A stretch of DNA of 64,000 nucleotides from Gammaproteobacteria bacterium (lineage in GTDB: Bacteria; Pseudomonadota; Gammaproteobacteria; Burkholderiales; Gallionellaceae): contig JAHJBC010000001.1 in the NCBI GenBank assembly GCA_018813765.1, forward strand, positions 124,001 through 188,000. Direction: 5' to 3'. Below, piece after piece: positions 33,380 through 42,450 of this stretch. How positions within the stretch are numbered: the stretch's first letter is position 1; each line of letters opens with the position of its first letter. Both the position numbers and the translations under genes were made by a program. The notes beneath the pieces were generated by a model. That model worked only from the letters and a program-made list of their open reading frames with translations, was not told the DNA's origin and made no database searches.

Positions 33380-33748
33380 TCAGCTTCGGCTCTTGTATTC
33401 CGTGTATTTTTTTGAACTGCCGCGCACCATATCCGCCGGATACTTCGCGGCATTCAGCGCCAGCTTCTTGTCCACGGCAGCGACGATGTCCAGCTTCAGC
33501 TTCTCCGCCAGGCTGATGAGATAGACCTGGATGTCGGCCAGCTCCAGCTCAACCTCGGCGAGCTTCTCCGGCGGCAGAGCACAGCTCTGCTCTTCGGTCA
33601 GCCACTGGAAGTGCTCCACCATCTCGGCCGCCTCGACGATGAGCGCCATGGAGAGGTTTTTGGGCGAATGGAACTGGTCCCAATCGCGCTCGACCACGAA
33701 CTGACGCACCTGTTTCCTGATCCGGTCAAAATCGTTTTCTACCATCAT
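33380..33748 (-). CDS. MazG-like nucleotide pyrophosphohydrolase (DCTPP1-type)
   Basis: A 122-residue all-alpha NTP pyrophosphatase. Metal-binding pairs are visible: EXXE at 39-42 (EAAE) and EXXD at 69-72 (ELAD). The N-terminal RDWDQFHSPKNLSMALIVEA and EHFQWL are typical of the dCTP pyrophosphatase-like (RS21-C6) subgroup, so it may clear dCTP analogues or other non-canonical dNTPs. Start is ATG 33748 or the next codon (33745), with GGAGGGG just upstream. It lies between prk and uvrD, all on the minus strand. No functional link is obvious. Confidence 0.88.
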   Translation of the reverse strand: MMVENDFDRIRKQVRQFVVERDWDQFHSPKNLSMALIVEAAEMVEHFQWLTEEQSCALPPEKLAEVELELADIQVYLISLAEKLKLDIVAAVDKKLALNAAKYPADMVRGSSKKYTEYKSRS

Positions 33749-33842
33749 TCCCCTCCGCTTCGTTGATGCGCTGATTGTATTGCGCCGCAAACAAAACGGG
33801 GAAGCGTTTCCGCTTCCCCGTCCCGATGCAAACATGGATCCA

Positions 33843-34736
33843 TCAGGCCTTTTTCTTCTTCTCGATCATCTCGTGCATGATCGGCGTCAGGATGACCTCC
33901 ATGGCAAAACTCATCTTGCCGCCGGGCACCACCAGGGTGTTGGCGCGCGACATGAAGGAATCGTGGATCATCTGCAGGTAGTAGGGGAAGTTCACGCCCT
34001 TGGGGTCGCTGAAGCGGATGACCACGAAGCTCTCGTCCGGCGTCGGGATGTCGCGGGCGATGAAGGGGTTGGAGGTGTCCACCGTGGCCACGCGCTGGAA
34101 GTTGATGTGGGTGCGCGAGAACTGCGGGGTGATGTATTTCACGTAGTCCGGCATGCGGCGCAGGATGGTGTCCACGGTCGCTTCGGCGGAATAGCCGCGC
34201 TCGGCCTTGTCGCGGTGGATCTTCTGGATCCATTCGAGGTTGACCACCGGCACCACGCCGATACCCAGATCCACATACTTGCCCGCGTCGATTTCCTCGT
34301 CCGCCACCAGGCCGTGCAGACCTTCGTAGAACAGCAGGTCGGAGTTGGGCTCGATGTCTTCCCACGGCGTGAACACGCCGGGCACCAGGTCGGTCTTGCC
34401 GAAATGCTGGTTGTGCTGTTCGGCTTCCTCTTCGCTGTGCACGTAGTAGCGGCGCTTGCACATGCCGGTCTCGCCGTATTGCTTGAACATCGCCTCGATC
34501 TTGTCGAAGTGGTTGGCCTCGGGACCGAAGTGGCTGAACGAATAGTTGCAATCCTGGGCCGCGGACGCCACGGCATTGCGGAAGGCCTTGCGATCCAGGC
34601 TGTGCAGGCTGTCGCCTTCGACGACTGCGGCTGTCATGCCTTCGCGACGGAAGATGTTCTCGAACGCGCGTTTGACGGTGGTGGTGCCCGCACCGGACGA
34701 TCCGGTGACGGCGATGACTGGGTGCTTAAGGGACAT
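33843..34736 (-). CDS. prk: Phosphoribulokinase
   Basis: A 297-residue kinase that phosphorylates ribulose 5-phosphate to ribulose 1,5-bisphosphate, the CO2 acceptor of the Calvin cycle. The P-loop variant GSSGAGTTT is at residues 12-20. Further marks are VEGDSLHSLDR, YGETGMCKRRYYVH and FYEGLHGLV, all typical of the octameric proteobacterial form (about 290 residues). Its presence strongly implies autotrophic CO2 fixation, although no RuBisCO gene is in the window. It diverges from leuS. A TTAGC-N17-GCTAA palindrome at 34782-34808 lies in the shared promoter region. Confidence 0.96.
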   Translation of the reverse strand: MSLKHPVIAVTGSSGAGTTTVKRAFENIFRREGMTAAVVEGDSLHSLDRKAFRNAVASAAQDCNYSFSHFGPEANHFDKIEAMFKQYGETGMCKRRYYVHSEEEAEQHNQHFGKTDLVPGVFTPWEDIEPNSDLLFYEGLHGLVADEEIDAGKYVDLGIGVVPVVNLEWIQKIHRDKAERGYSAEATVDTILRRMPDYVKYITPQFSRTHINFQRVATVDTSNPFIARDIPTPDESFVVIRFSDPKGVNFPYYLQMIHDSFMSRANTLVVPGGKMSFAMEVILTPIMHEMIEKKKKA

Positions 34737-34781
34737 GGTCCACTCTCCTGAACGATATGAATAAAATTTTGAGTGCCGATT

Positions 34782-34843
34782 TTAGCAGAACCCCCCTGTT
34801 GCCGCTAACACGATGCCGTGTATATGCCCATTACCGATATAAT
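34782..34843. promoter_or_regulatory. Divergent prk/leuS promoter region
   Basis: In the 148-base gap, a perfect -10 hexamer TATAAT lies at 34838-34843, 41 bases before leuS, with no good -35. The pair TTAGC (34782-34786) and GCTAA (34804-34808) forms a 17-base-spaced palindrome on the prk side. Its position would suit a LysR-type regulator such as CbbR, but the match to a CbbR site is weak. Confidence 0.35.
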
Positions 34844-34884
34844 GTCTGCCTCTTTATGCCCGCGTCCAAATAACCACTTTCATC

Positions 34885-37671
34885 ATGCAACAAAGCTATA
34901 CACCCAAAGACATCGAATCCGCCGCCCAGCAACACTGGGACAAGCAGCAGACCTTCCGCGCAGTGATGGAATCCGGCAAGCCCAAGTATTACTGCCTGTC
35001 GATGTTCCCCTACCCCTCGGGCAAGCTGCACATGGGCCATGTGCGCAACTACACGATCGGCGATGTGCTCACGCGCTGGCACAAGATGCGCGGCTACAGC
35101 GTGCTGCAACCCATGGGCTGGGACGCCTTTGGCCTGCCCGCCGAGAACGCGGCCATCGCCAACAAGGTGCCGCCCGCGAAGTGGACTTACGACAACATCG
35201 CCTACATGAAGAAGCAGCTCCAGTCGCTGGGGCTGGGCATCGACTGGACGCGCGAGATCGCCACCTGTCAGCCCGCGTACTACAAGTGGAACCAGTGGCT
35301 GTTCCTGCGCATGCTGGAAAAAGGCATCGCTTACAAAAAGACCCAGGTGGTCAACTGGGACCCGGTGGACCAGACCGTGCTGGCCAACGAGCAAGTGATC
35401 GACGGCCGCGGCTGGCGCACCGGCGCGATCGTCGAGAAGCGCGAGATCCCCGGTTACTACTTCGGCATCACCCAATACGCGGAAGAACTGCTGGCCGACC
35501 TCGACAAACTGCCGGGTTGGCCCGAGCGCGTGAAGACCATGCAGGCCAACTGGATTGGCAAGAGCCACGGCGTGCGCTTCGCCTTCCCGCATGACATCAA
35601 GGACGATGGTAAAGCCATCAACGACGGCAAGCTGTGGGTCTATACCACACGCGCCGATACCATCATGGGCGTCACCTTCGTTGCCGTCGCCGCCGAGCAT
35701 CCACTGGCTGCGCATGCCGCAAAGAGCAACAAGGAAGTCGCCGCCTTCGTCGAGAAATGCAAGCACGTGTCGGTGATGGAAGCCGACATGGCCACCATGG
35801 AAAAAGAAGGCGTGGACACCGGACTCAAGGTGACGCATCCGCTGACCGGCGAACAGGTAGCGGTTTGGGTCGGCAACTATGTGCTGATGGGTTACGGCGA
35901 AGGTGCGGTGATGGCCGTACCTACACACGACCAAAGGGATTTTGAATTTACTCAAAAACACAAAGATCAACTGCCGCCAATCAAGCCGGTGGTCGTTCCT
36001 GCTAATTGGGACTTATCCAAAATCGAAGAAACTAAGGGTGAGTCAGGAGCACCACGTTTGTTCAACGGAATAGATGCTGACATCCGCTCACCAATGGGTA
36101 ACTACACCAACTTTTTGGATTGGGAAGAGTGGAGTGATATTTTTGAGCAGAAGGGCGTCTGCATCAACTCCGGCAAATACGATGGCCTGAATTACCAGCA
36201 GGCCGTGGACGCCATCGCCGCCGACCTCAAAGCAAAAAATCTCGGCGAAAAGCAGGTGCAATGGCGCCTGCGCGACTGGGGCGTGTCACGCCAGCGTTAC
36301 TGGGGCTGCCCGATCCCCATCATCCATTGCGATTCCTGCGGTGACGTACCGGTGCCGGACGATCAGTTGCCGGTGGTGTTGCCCGAAGACTGTGTGCCGG
36401 ACGGTTCCGGCAACCCGCTACTCAAGCACGCCGATTTCCTGAACTGCACCTGCCCGAAATGCGGCAAACCAGCGAAGCGCGAGACCGACACGATGGATAC
36501 CTTCGTGGATTCGAGCTGGTACTACGCGCGCTACGCCAGCGGCTTCAAGAACGATGCGATGGTGGACGCAGAGACCAACCACTGGATGCCGGTGGACCAG
36601 TACATCGGCGGCATCGAACACGCGATCTTGCACCTGCTGTATTCGCGCTTCTGGAGCAAGGTGATGCGCGACATGAAGCTGGTGAGCTATGACGAACCGT
36701 TCGCCAACCTGCTCACGCAGGGCATGGTGCTCAACCACATCTTCTCGCGCCGCACCGACAAGGGCGGCATCGAGTATTTCCCGCCCGATGCCGTGGAGAT
36801 GGTGAAGGATGAAGCTGGCAGGGTGACAGGCGCGAAGCTGGTGAGCGACGGTTCCGCCATCGACTACCAGGGCATCGGCACCATGTCGAAGTCCAAACTC
36901 AACGGCGTGGACCCGCAGGCGCTGATCGACGAATATGGTGCCGACACCGCGCGCCTGTTCATGATGTTTGCCGCGCCGCCCGAGCAGACGCTGGAATGGG
37001 CCGACTCCGGCGTGGAAGGCGCGCATCGCTTCCTCAAACGGCTGTGGGCTTTCTCCAACACACATGAAAATGATTTGCTTGTCGGCATACGCATTGCATT
37101 TAATAAGCCTATCGATTGGAGTGCCGCAACAAAGTCAACTCTAACCTTCAGGAGACAGGTGCATCTTCTGCTTAAACAAGCAAACTACGACTTTGGCCGC
37201 TTCCAATTCAACACTGTCGTATCCGCATGTATGAAGCTGCTCAATTTGCTTGAGAGTGATGGTTTGCCATCCATGGTCAGTTCTGAAGAGATTGCTTCAA
37301 GTAGCGTGGACAATGTCAAAAATGCGCAGTCGTATGCGCTAGCCGAAGCATATTCCATCCTGCTGCGCCTGCTCTCCCCCATCACACCGCACATCGCACA
37401 CGCCTTGTGGAAAGACCTCGGCTATGGCGACGACATCCTCACCGCCGCCTGGCCGGAACCGCTGGAGGCGGCGCTGGTGCAGGATGAGATCGAGCTGGTG
37501 ATCCAGGTGAACGGCAAGATGCGCGGCAGCATCAAGGTGCCAGCCAATGCCGACAAGGCCGCCATCGAACAGGCCGCGCTCGCGCACGATGCGGTACAAA
37601 AGCAGCTCAACGGCGGCACGGCGAAGAAGGTGATCGTGGTGCCGGGCCGCCTGGTCAACGTGGTGGCCTGA
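34885..37671 (+). CDS. leuS: Leucyl-tRNA synthetase (long, GC-mosaic)
   Basis: A 928-residue class I synthetase charging tRNA-Leu. HIGH-type motif: [11 protein letters not shown] (about residues 43-53). The CP1 editing domain follows, with TTRADTIMG. The KMSKS-type motif is TMSKSKLNG. The C-terminal domain ends with [11 protein letters not shown] and [14 protein letters not shown]. It is about 60 residues longer than most bacterial LeuS. Two segments, about 35930-36160 (the [15 protein letters not shown] and [13 protein letters not shown] region) and 37060-37350 ([10 protein letters not shown] to [11 protein letters not shown]), are clearly more AT-rich, about 45% GC by eye, than the rest. 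This points to a mosaic history. It is first in leuS-lptE-holA-cutA. Confidence 0.95.
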   Translation: MQQSYTPKDIESAAQQHWDKQQTFRAVMESGKPKYYCLSMFPYPSGKLHMGHVRNYTIGDVLTRWHKMRGYSVLQPMGWDAFGLPAENAAIANKVPPAKWTYDNIAYMKKQLQSLGLGIDWTREIATCQPAYYKWNQWLFLRMLEKGIAYKKTQVVNWDPVDQTVLANEQVIDGRGWRTGAIVEKREIPGYYFGITQYAEELLADLDKLPGWPERVKTMQANWIGKSHGVRFAFPHDIKDDGKAINDGKLWVYTTRADTIMGVTFVAVAAEHPLAAHAAKSNKEVAAFVEKCKHVSVMEADMATMEKEGVDTGLKVTHPLTGEQVAVWVGNYVLMGYGEGAVMAVPTHDQRDFEFTQKHKDQLPPIKPVVVPANWDLSKIEETKGESGAPRLFNGIDADIRSPMGNYTNFLDWEEWSDIFEQKGVCINSGKYDGLNYQQAVDAIAADLKAKNLGEKQVQWRLRDWGVSRQRYWGCPIPIIHCDSCGDVPVPDDQLPVVLPEDCVPDGSGNPLLKHADFLNCTCPKCGKPAKRETDTMDTFVDSSWYYARYASGFKNDAMVDAETNHWMPVDQYIGGIEHAILHLLYSRFWSKVMRDMKLVSYDEPFANLLTQGMVLNHIFSRRTDKGGIEYFPPDAVEMVKDEAGRVTGAKLVSDGSAIDYQGIGTMSKSKLNGVDPQALIDEYGADTARLFMMFAAPPEQTLEWADSGVEGAHRFLKRLWAFSNTHENDLLVGIRIAFNKPIDWSAATKSTLTFRRQVHLLLKQANYDFGRFQFNTVVSACMKLLNLLESDGLPSMVSSEEIASSSVDNVKNAQSYALAEAYSILLRLLSPITPHIAHALWKDLGYGDDILTAAWPEPLEAALVQDEIELVIQVNGKMRGSIKVPANADKAAIEQAALAHDAVQKQLNGGTAKKVIVVPGRLVNVVA

Positions 37672-37673
37672 CG

Positions 37674-38183
37674 ATGACCAGCCTGCACCGCACTTTGCTG
37701 CTTGCGTTCCTGTTGTCGCTGAGTGCTTGCGGCTTCCACTTGCGCGGCAGCGGTCTCAATGCGGTCGAGTTCGCTTTCAAATCGCTCTACGTGAAAGCCC
37801 CCGGCGTGACGCCATTCGTTGCCGATCTGCGCCGCTCGCTGGAATCCGCCAAGGTCATGCTGACCGATGCACCCGACCGGGCCGATCTGGTGCTTGAGGT
37901 CGTATCGGAACAAACGTCCAAACAGATCCTGTCGCTTTCGGGCAGCGGGCGTGTGAACGAGTATCAGCTGTTCTATCGCGTCTCGCTGCGCGCTTACGAC
38001 AAGCAGCGCATCGACTGGCTGCCTCCGGAGGAGATCGCGCTGTCGCGCATACTTGCCTACAGCGATGCGCAGGTGCTTGCCAAGGAACAGGAAGAGGCTG
38101 TGCTGTTCAAGGACATGCGTTCCGATGCCGTCGCGCAGGCCATGCGCCGCCTGAGCCGGGCCAAGCCGCAGGATCGGGAATGA
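37674..38183 (+). CDS. lptE: LPS-assembly lipoprotein LptE
   Basis: A 169-residue outer-membrane lipoprotein that plugs LptD and helps deliver lipopolysaccharide to the outer leaflet. The signal peptide ends in a lipobox LSAC with Cys19, followed by GFHLRGS, the LptE hallmark. The later VLEVVSEQTSKQILSLSGSGRVNEYQLFYRVSLR segment is typical. It starts two bases after leuS and overlaps holA by four bases. The leuS-lptE-holA order is conserved in proteobacteria. Confidence 0.94.
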   Translation: MTSLHRTLLLAFLLSLSACGFHLRGSGLNAVEFAFKSLYVKAPGVTPFVADLRRSLESAKVMLTDAPDRADLVLEVVSEQTSKQILSLSGSGRVNEYQLFYRVSLRAYDKQRIDWLPPEEIALSRILAYSDAQVLAKEQEEAVLFKDMRSDAVAQAMRRLSRAKPQDRE

Positions 38184-39193
38184 GGATCTCCAGCAACGAC
38201 CTGCCGCAGCATTTGAAGAAGGGCCTGGGGCAGCTCTATGTCATCCACGGCGAAGCGATGCTGCTCGCCATCGAAGCCGCCGACGCCATCCGCGCGGCGG
38301 CGCGCGCGGCGGGTTTCAGCGAGCGCGAGACGCTCATCGCCGAGCAGGGATTCAAATGGGCCGAACTGCGCAACAGCGCGCAGAGCATGTCGCTGTTTGC
38401 CGAGCGCAAGGTCATCGACCTGCGCATCCCGACCGGCAAGCCCGGCACTGAGGGCGCGCAGGCGCTGCAGGACCACTGCGGCAATCTCAACGCGGACACG
38501 CTCACGCTGATCTCGCTGCCGCGCCTCGACGGCACGGCAATGAAGAGCAAATGGTTCAGCGCGCTGGAGCAGCACGGCACCGTCGTCAGCGCGGACGAGG
38601 TCACGCTCGCCGCATTGCCCGCATGGATCGCCGCCCGCCTGAAACGGCAGGAACAATCCGCCGATGCGGACACGCTGGCATTCCTGGCGCAACGTGTGGA
38701 AGGCAACCTGCTCGCCGCGTTCCAGGAGATACAGAAACTCGCCCTGCTGTTCCCGGCCGGACCGCTGTCGTTCGACCAGGTGAAGGATTCGGTGATGGAT
38801 GTGGCGCGCTACGATGTGTTCAAACTGTCGGAAGCGATGCTGGCCGGCGATGCCGAACGCTATGTGCGTATCCTCGAAGGATTGCGCGCGGAAGGCACGG
38901 CCACCGTGTTGATCCTGTGGGCGGTGGCGGAGGATATCCGCGCGCTGGCGCGGGTGTCGCGCGCCATGCAGCAGAGCGGCAACCTTTCCGGGGCATTGCG
39001 CGATGCGCGGGTGTGGGGAGTGAAACAAAAGCTGGTGGAGCGCGCGGTGCGCCGCTTCACGCCGACCTTCGCCGAGCGCGCGCTGCGCCAGGCCGCGCAG
39101 ATCGACCGGCTGGTGAAGGGATTGCGCCAGGGCGATGTATGGGACGAACTGCTGCAACTCGGCGTGCGCTGCGCGCGGGCGGGGGCGAGATGA
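38180..39193 (+). CDS. holA: DNA polymerase III subunit delta
   Basis: A 337-residue clamp-loader subunit that opens the beta clamp. Marks are YVIHGEAMLLAIEAADAIRAAAR, FAERKVIDLRIPTGKPG (clamp-binding region), RVEGNLLAAFQEIQKLALL and a C-terminal RQAAQIDRLVKGLRQGDVWDELLQL. It is the usual length for HolA. The ATG overlaps the lptE stop by four bases, and its own TGA is overlapped by cutA's ATG, so translation is coupled on both sides. Confidence 0.93.
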   Translation: MRISSNDLPQHLKKGLGQLYVIHGEAMLLAIEAADAIRAAARAAGFSERETLIAEQGFKWAELRNSAQSMSLFAERKVIDLRIPTGKPGTEGAQALQDHCGNLNADTLTLISLPRLDGTAMKSKWFSALEQHGTVVSADEVTLAALPAWIAARLKRQEQSADADTLAFLAQRVEGNLLAAFQEIQKLALLFPAGPLSFDQVKDSVMDVARYDVFKLSEAMLAGDAERYVRILEGLRAEGTATVLILWAVAEDIRALARVSRAMQQSGNLSGALRDARVWGVKQKLVERAVRRFTPTFAERALRQAAQIDRLVKGLRQGDVWDELLQLGVRCARAGAR

Positions 39194-39537
39194 ATGAAGT
39201 GCTGCTGGTCATTAGCAACACGCCCGACCGGGCTACCGCGGAACGCATCGCGGAGGCGCTGGTCACAGAGCGCGTTGCCGCCTGCGTGAACATCCTGGCG
39301 GAATGCACTTCGGTGTATCGCTGGGAAGGCAAGCTGGAGCGGGCGGGCGAGGTGCCGTTGCTGATCAAGACCTCGCGCGCCGCCTTTCCGCGACTGGAAG
39401 CTGAACTGCGAAAACTGCATCCCTATGAACTGCCGGAGATCATCGCCGTGCCTGTGACGGCGGGCTTGCCGGGATATCTGGACTGGGTCGTATCGGAAAC
39501 CGGCGTCCCATATAATCCCGCCAACCTGGGCAAGTAA
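39190..39537 (+). CDS. cutA: Divalent-cation tolerance protein CutA
   Basis: A 115-residue small trimeric protein. The CutA1 pattern is complete: VLLVISNTPDRATAERIAEALVTERVAACVNILAECTSVYRW, GEVPLLIKTSRAAFPRLEAELRKLHPYELPEIIAVPV, and LDWVVSE. The Cys in VAACVNI is the conserved metal-binding Cys. It was first linked to copper tolerance in E. coli, but its biochemical role is unclear. ATG at 39190 overlaps holA's stop. A REP-type hairpin follows one base after its stop, probably ending the leuS-lptE-holA-cutA transcript. Confidence 0.93.
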   Translation: MNEVLLVISNTPDRATAERIAEALVTERVAACVNILAECTSVYRWEGKLERAGEVPLLIKTSRAAFPRLEAELRKLHPYELPEIIAVPVTAGLPGYLDWVVSETGVPYNPANLGK

Positions 39538-39538
39538 T

Positions 39539-39596
39539 GTAGGAGCCAGCTTGCTGGCGAATGAATTTGAGATTTCGCCAGCAAGCTGGCTCCTAC
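39539..39596. repeat. REPIN-like perfect inverted repeat
   Basis: Two perfect 22-base inverted arms (39539-39560, beginning GTAGGAGCCAGCTTGCTGGC, and 39575-39596) are separated by 14 bases. Each arm holds its own CCAGC-TT-GCTGG palindrome. The sequence resembles REP doublets (REPINs) of pseudomonads. It lies between cutA's stop and dsbD and may also terminate the cutA transcript. Confidence 0.8.
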
Positions 39597-39629
39597 ACCG
39601 ACACCCCTGAAATTTATCTGGAAATGGAT

Positions 39630-41411
39630 ATGACACGTCGTTTGCTATTTGTCTTGTTGCTATGTATCGCGCCGTTGGCGCAAGCCGATCTGCTTTCCTT
39701 CGGCAGCAGCAAGCCGAAATTCCTGCCCGCCGATCAGGCCTTTGCCCTGGAAGTCCACTCGGTCGGCCCGCAGAAGCTGGTCGCCAGTTTCAAGGTGACG
39801 CCCGGCTATTACCTGTACCGCGACAAGATCGGTTTCACCGTCGCCGAAGGCAAGGCGCGCATCGCGCGCATCGAACTGCCCAAGGGCGAGGAGAAGGACG
39901 ATCCCAATTTCGGCCTCATTGTGGTGTACCACAACAGTTTCCAGGCAGGCATCGAGTTGGAGCAGGCCGACCCGGCGCAGCCGCTGGTGTTGAACGCCAC
40001 TTACCAGGGCTGCAGCGACAAAGGGTTGTGCTACCCGCCCATCGAAAAGACTTTCACCGTCAGGCTGGCGCAGACGATGGAAAATCCGCCCGCTTCCATC
40101 CCCGCCGCCACTGTCGACAACGAGAACACCCGCATCGCGCAATTGTTCAGCGAGGGCAGCTTCTGGCTGATCATCGCCAGCTTCTTCGGTTTCGGCCTGC
40201 TGCTGTCGCTCACCCCTTGCGTGTTCCCGATGATCCCCATCCTCTCCGGCATCATCGTCGGGCGCGGGGAGAAGATCACCCACCTGCATGCCTTCCTGCT
40301 GTCGCTGGCCTATGTACTCGGCATGGCCATCACCTATGCGGCCGCTGGTGTGGCCGCCGGTTATTCCGGCAGCCTGATCTCCAGCGCCTTGCAGACACCT
40401 TGGGTACTCGGCAGTTTCGCCGCCCTGTTCGTGATTCTTTCGCTGTCCATGTTCGGTTTCTATGAACTGCAACTCCCCAGTTCCCTGCAAAGCAGGCTGA
40501 CCGACACCAGCAACAAACTGCACGGCGGACATCTTTCCGGCGTGTTCGCCATGGGCGCGCTGTCGGCCATCATCATGGGCCCCTGTGTCGCCGCCCCGCT
40601 GGCCGGTGCGCTGCTATATATAGGTCAGACCCACGACGCGGTGCTGGGCGGAACGGCATTGTTCTTCCTCGCGCTCGGCATGGGCGCGCCGCTGTTGCTG
40701 ATCGGCAGCACTTCGGCGGCATTGCTGCCGAAAGCCGGGCCGTGGATGAACTCCGTCAAGAGCATCTTCGGCGTGCTGATGCTGGCACTGGCGATCTGGA
40801 TCGTTTCCCCGGTCATCCCACTCCCGGCGCAGATGCTCGCCTGGGCGGCCCTGCTGATCTTCACGGCCATCTATCTGCGGGCGCTCGACCCGCTTCCGGC
40901 CAATGCGCATATCCGCCACAAAATGGCCAAGGGGCTGGGCATCCTCGTCCTGCTGCTGGGCGTGGCCTATCTGATCGGCGCCCTGTCCGGCGCGCGCGAC
41001 ATCCTGCGTCCGCTCGGTAGCTTGGGCGGCGGCGTCACCGAAGCGCCCGCCACCTTGCGTTTCGAGCGCATCAAGAGCGGCGCCGAGCTGGATCAGCGCA
41101 TCGCCCGTGCCGGGGGGAAAACCGTGATGCTGGATTTTTACGCCGACTGGTGCATCTCCTGCAAGGAGATGGACCGCTTCACTTTCAGCGATGCGGCGGT
41201 GCAGGCAAGGCTCAAGGACACCATCCTGCTGCAGGCGGACGTGACCGCCAACGATGCCGACGACAAGTCGCTGATGCAACGCTTCCAGTTGTACGGTCCG
41301 CCCGCCACCCTTTTCTTCGACAGACAGGGCAAAGAGATGGCCGATCACCGCGTGACCGGCTTTCAGAACGCAAAAGACTTTCTTCAGTCCCTGCAAGGCG
41401 CCGGTTTGTGA
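39630..41411 (+). CDS. dsbD: Thiol:disulfide interchange protein DsbD
   Basis: A 593-residue inner-membrane protein that carries reducing power from cytosolic thioredoxin to periplasmic thiols. The signal peptide (about residues 1-19, ending LAQAD) is followed by the N-terminal domain with Cys pair GCSDKGLCYP, eight membrane helices with the LTPCVFPM and MGPCVAAP cysteines, and a C-terminal thioredoxin domain with active site ADWCISCK. Starting at ATG 39630 gives the normal signal peptide with GGAA seven bases upstream. ATG 39624 is possible. A longer start at 39561 is rejected because it lies inside the REPIN repeat. It has its own promoter region in the repeat-laden gap. Confidence 0.93.
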   Translation: MTRRLLFVLLLCIAPLAQADLLSFGSSKPKFLPADQAFALEVHSVGPQKLVASFKVTPGYYLYRDKIGFTVAEGKARIARIELPKGEEKDDPNFGLIVVYHNSFQAGIELEQADPAQPLVLNATYQGCSDKGLCYPPIEKTFTVRLAQTMENPPASIPAATVDNENTRIAQLFSEGSFWLIIASFFGFGLLLSLTPCVFPMIPILSGIIVGRGEKITHLHAFLLSLAYVLGMAITYAAAGVAAGYSGSLISSALQTPWVLGSFAALFVILSLSMFGFYELQLPSSLQSRLTDTSNKLHGGHLSGVFAMGALSAIIMGPCVAAPLAGALLYIGQTHDAVLGGTALFFLALGMGAPLLLIGSTSAALLPKAGPWMNSVKSIFGVLMLALAIWIVSPVIPLPAQMLAWAALLIFTAIYLRALDPLPANAHIRHKMAKGLGILVLLLGVAYLIGALSGARDILRPLGSLGGGVTEAPATLRFERIKSGAELDQRIARAGGKTVMLDFYADWCISCKEMDRFTFSDAAVQARLKDTILLQADVTANDADDKSLMQRFQLYGPPATLFFDRQGKEMADHRVTGFQNAKDFLQSLQGAGL

Positions 41412-41438
41412 TTCCTAGGCGACTTGTAAGGTAATTTT

Positions 41439-41471
41439 CCGCAAAAGTGGACAACCTCACCCTTTTTGCGG
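41439..41471. terminator. Possible hairpin between dsbD and aroQ
   Basis: CCGCAAAAG (41439-41447) can pair with CTTTTTGCGG (41462-41471, one bulge), leaving a 14-base loop. It lies 28 bases after dsbD's stop and 16 bases before aroQ's ATG. It could be a weak terminator of dsbD or a structure in the aroQ leader. Confidence 0.35.
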
Positions 41472-41486
41472 CAAACTCCGCCCCCC

Positions 41487-41921
41487 ATGAAGAACATCCT
41501 TGTACTGCACGGCCCCAACCTCAACCTGCTCGGCACTCGCGAGCCGGATGTGTATGGTCGCGTCACGTTGGATGAAATTAACGCCAAGTTGACGGCACAA
41601 GCCCAAAAGAACGGCGCAAAGCTGTCTGCATACCAGAGCAACACCGAAGGGGCGCTGGTCGAGCGCGTGCAACAGGCTCGCACCGACGGCACCGACTTCA
41701 TCATTATCAATCCGGCCGCCTACACCCACACCAGCGTCGCCCTGCGCGACGCGCTGGCGGCGGTCGCCATCCCCTTCGTCGAGGTGCACCTTTCCAACGT
41801 GCATGCGCGCGAGGCGTTCCGCAAGGAATCTTATTTCTCCGACATCGCTGTCGGGGTCATCAGCGGGCTGGGTGCCAAGGGATACGAACTCGCACTCGAA
41901 TTTGCGTTGCAACACAACTAA
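41487..41921 (+). CDS. aroQ: 3-dehydroquinate dehydratase, type II
   Basis: A 144-residue type II dehydroquinase: dehydroquinate to dehydroshikimate in the shikimate pathway. The N-terminal [17 protein letters not shown] contains the active-site Arg and Tyr. [31 protein letters not shown] and [11 protein letters not shown] complete the pattern. ATG at 41487 ([11 protein letters not shown]) is the family start; the in-frame extension at 41466 is rejected. It precedes accB by 16 bases, the common betaproteobacterial order aroQ-accB-accC-prmA. Confidence 0.95.
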   Translation: MKNILVLHGPNLNLLGTREPDVYGRVTLDEINAKLTAQAQKNGAKLSAYQSNTEGALVERVQQARTDGTDFIIINPAAYTHTSVALRDALAAVAIPFVEVHLSNVHAREAFRKESYFSDIAVGVISGLGAKGYELALEFALQHN

Positions 41922-41937
41922 ACATAGGAGCTGATAA

Positions 41938-42390
41938 ATGGACCTGCGCAAACTGAAAACTCTGATCGAACTGGTCGAAAATTCCGGTATCGCCGAGCTG
42001 GAACTCACCGAAGGTGAAGAGCATGTGCGCATCTCGCGCGCCAGTTCCGTTGCCGCTCCCATGCAGCAGCAATACTACGCCGCCGCACCCCAGGCCGCCC
42101 CGGCGCCCGCTGCAGCCGCAGTTGCCGCAGCACCGGCTGCGCCCGCCGCGCCGGAAGGCCATGTGGTCAAGTCGCCCATGGTTGGCAGCTTCTACCGCGC
42201 ACCTTCGCCCGGTGCCAAGTCCTTCGTCGATATCGGCCAGAACGTGAACGAGGGCGATACCCTGTGCATCATCGAGGCGATGAAACTGCTGAACGAGATC
42301 GAAGCCGACAAGACCGGCGTGATCAAGGCGATCCTGGTCGAGAACGGCCAGGCCGTCGAGTTCGGCCAACCTCTGTTCATCATCGGTTGA
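41938..42390 (+). CDS. accB: Biotin carboxyl carrier protein of acetyl-CoA carboxylase
   Basis: A 150-residue carrier of the biotin used by acetyl-CoA carboxylase, the first step of fatty acid synthesis. The biotinylated Lys is Lys116 in [10 protein letters not shown]. An Ala/Pro-rich flexible linker covers about residues 45-75, and the compact biotinyl domain follows. The ATG has a TAGGAG site. It is followed by accC after a 60-base gap, consistent with the AccBC pair. Confidence 0.96.
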   Translation: MDLRKLKTLIELVENSGIAELELTEGEEHVRISRASSVAAPMQQQYYAAAPQAAPAPAAAAVAAAPAAPAAPEGHVVKSPMVGSFYRAPSPGAKSFVDIGQNVNEGDTLCIIEAMKLLNEIEADKTGVIKAILVENGQAVEFGQPLFIIG

Positions 42391-42450
42391 TCCGCCATGG
42401 CCGTATTCGAACGCAAAACACGAGTCCCCGCTCCGCCGGAAAAGCCCGTC

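Noticed and set aside
34782-34808. CbbR operator before prk
   Set aside because: The TTAGC/GCTAA pair does not match the usual LysR T-N11-A core well. It was kept only as a low-confidence part of the promoter region.
39561-39629. Upstream extension of dsbD
   Set aside because: It would be encoded by the REPIN repeat and would place 23 polar residues before a normal signal peptide.
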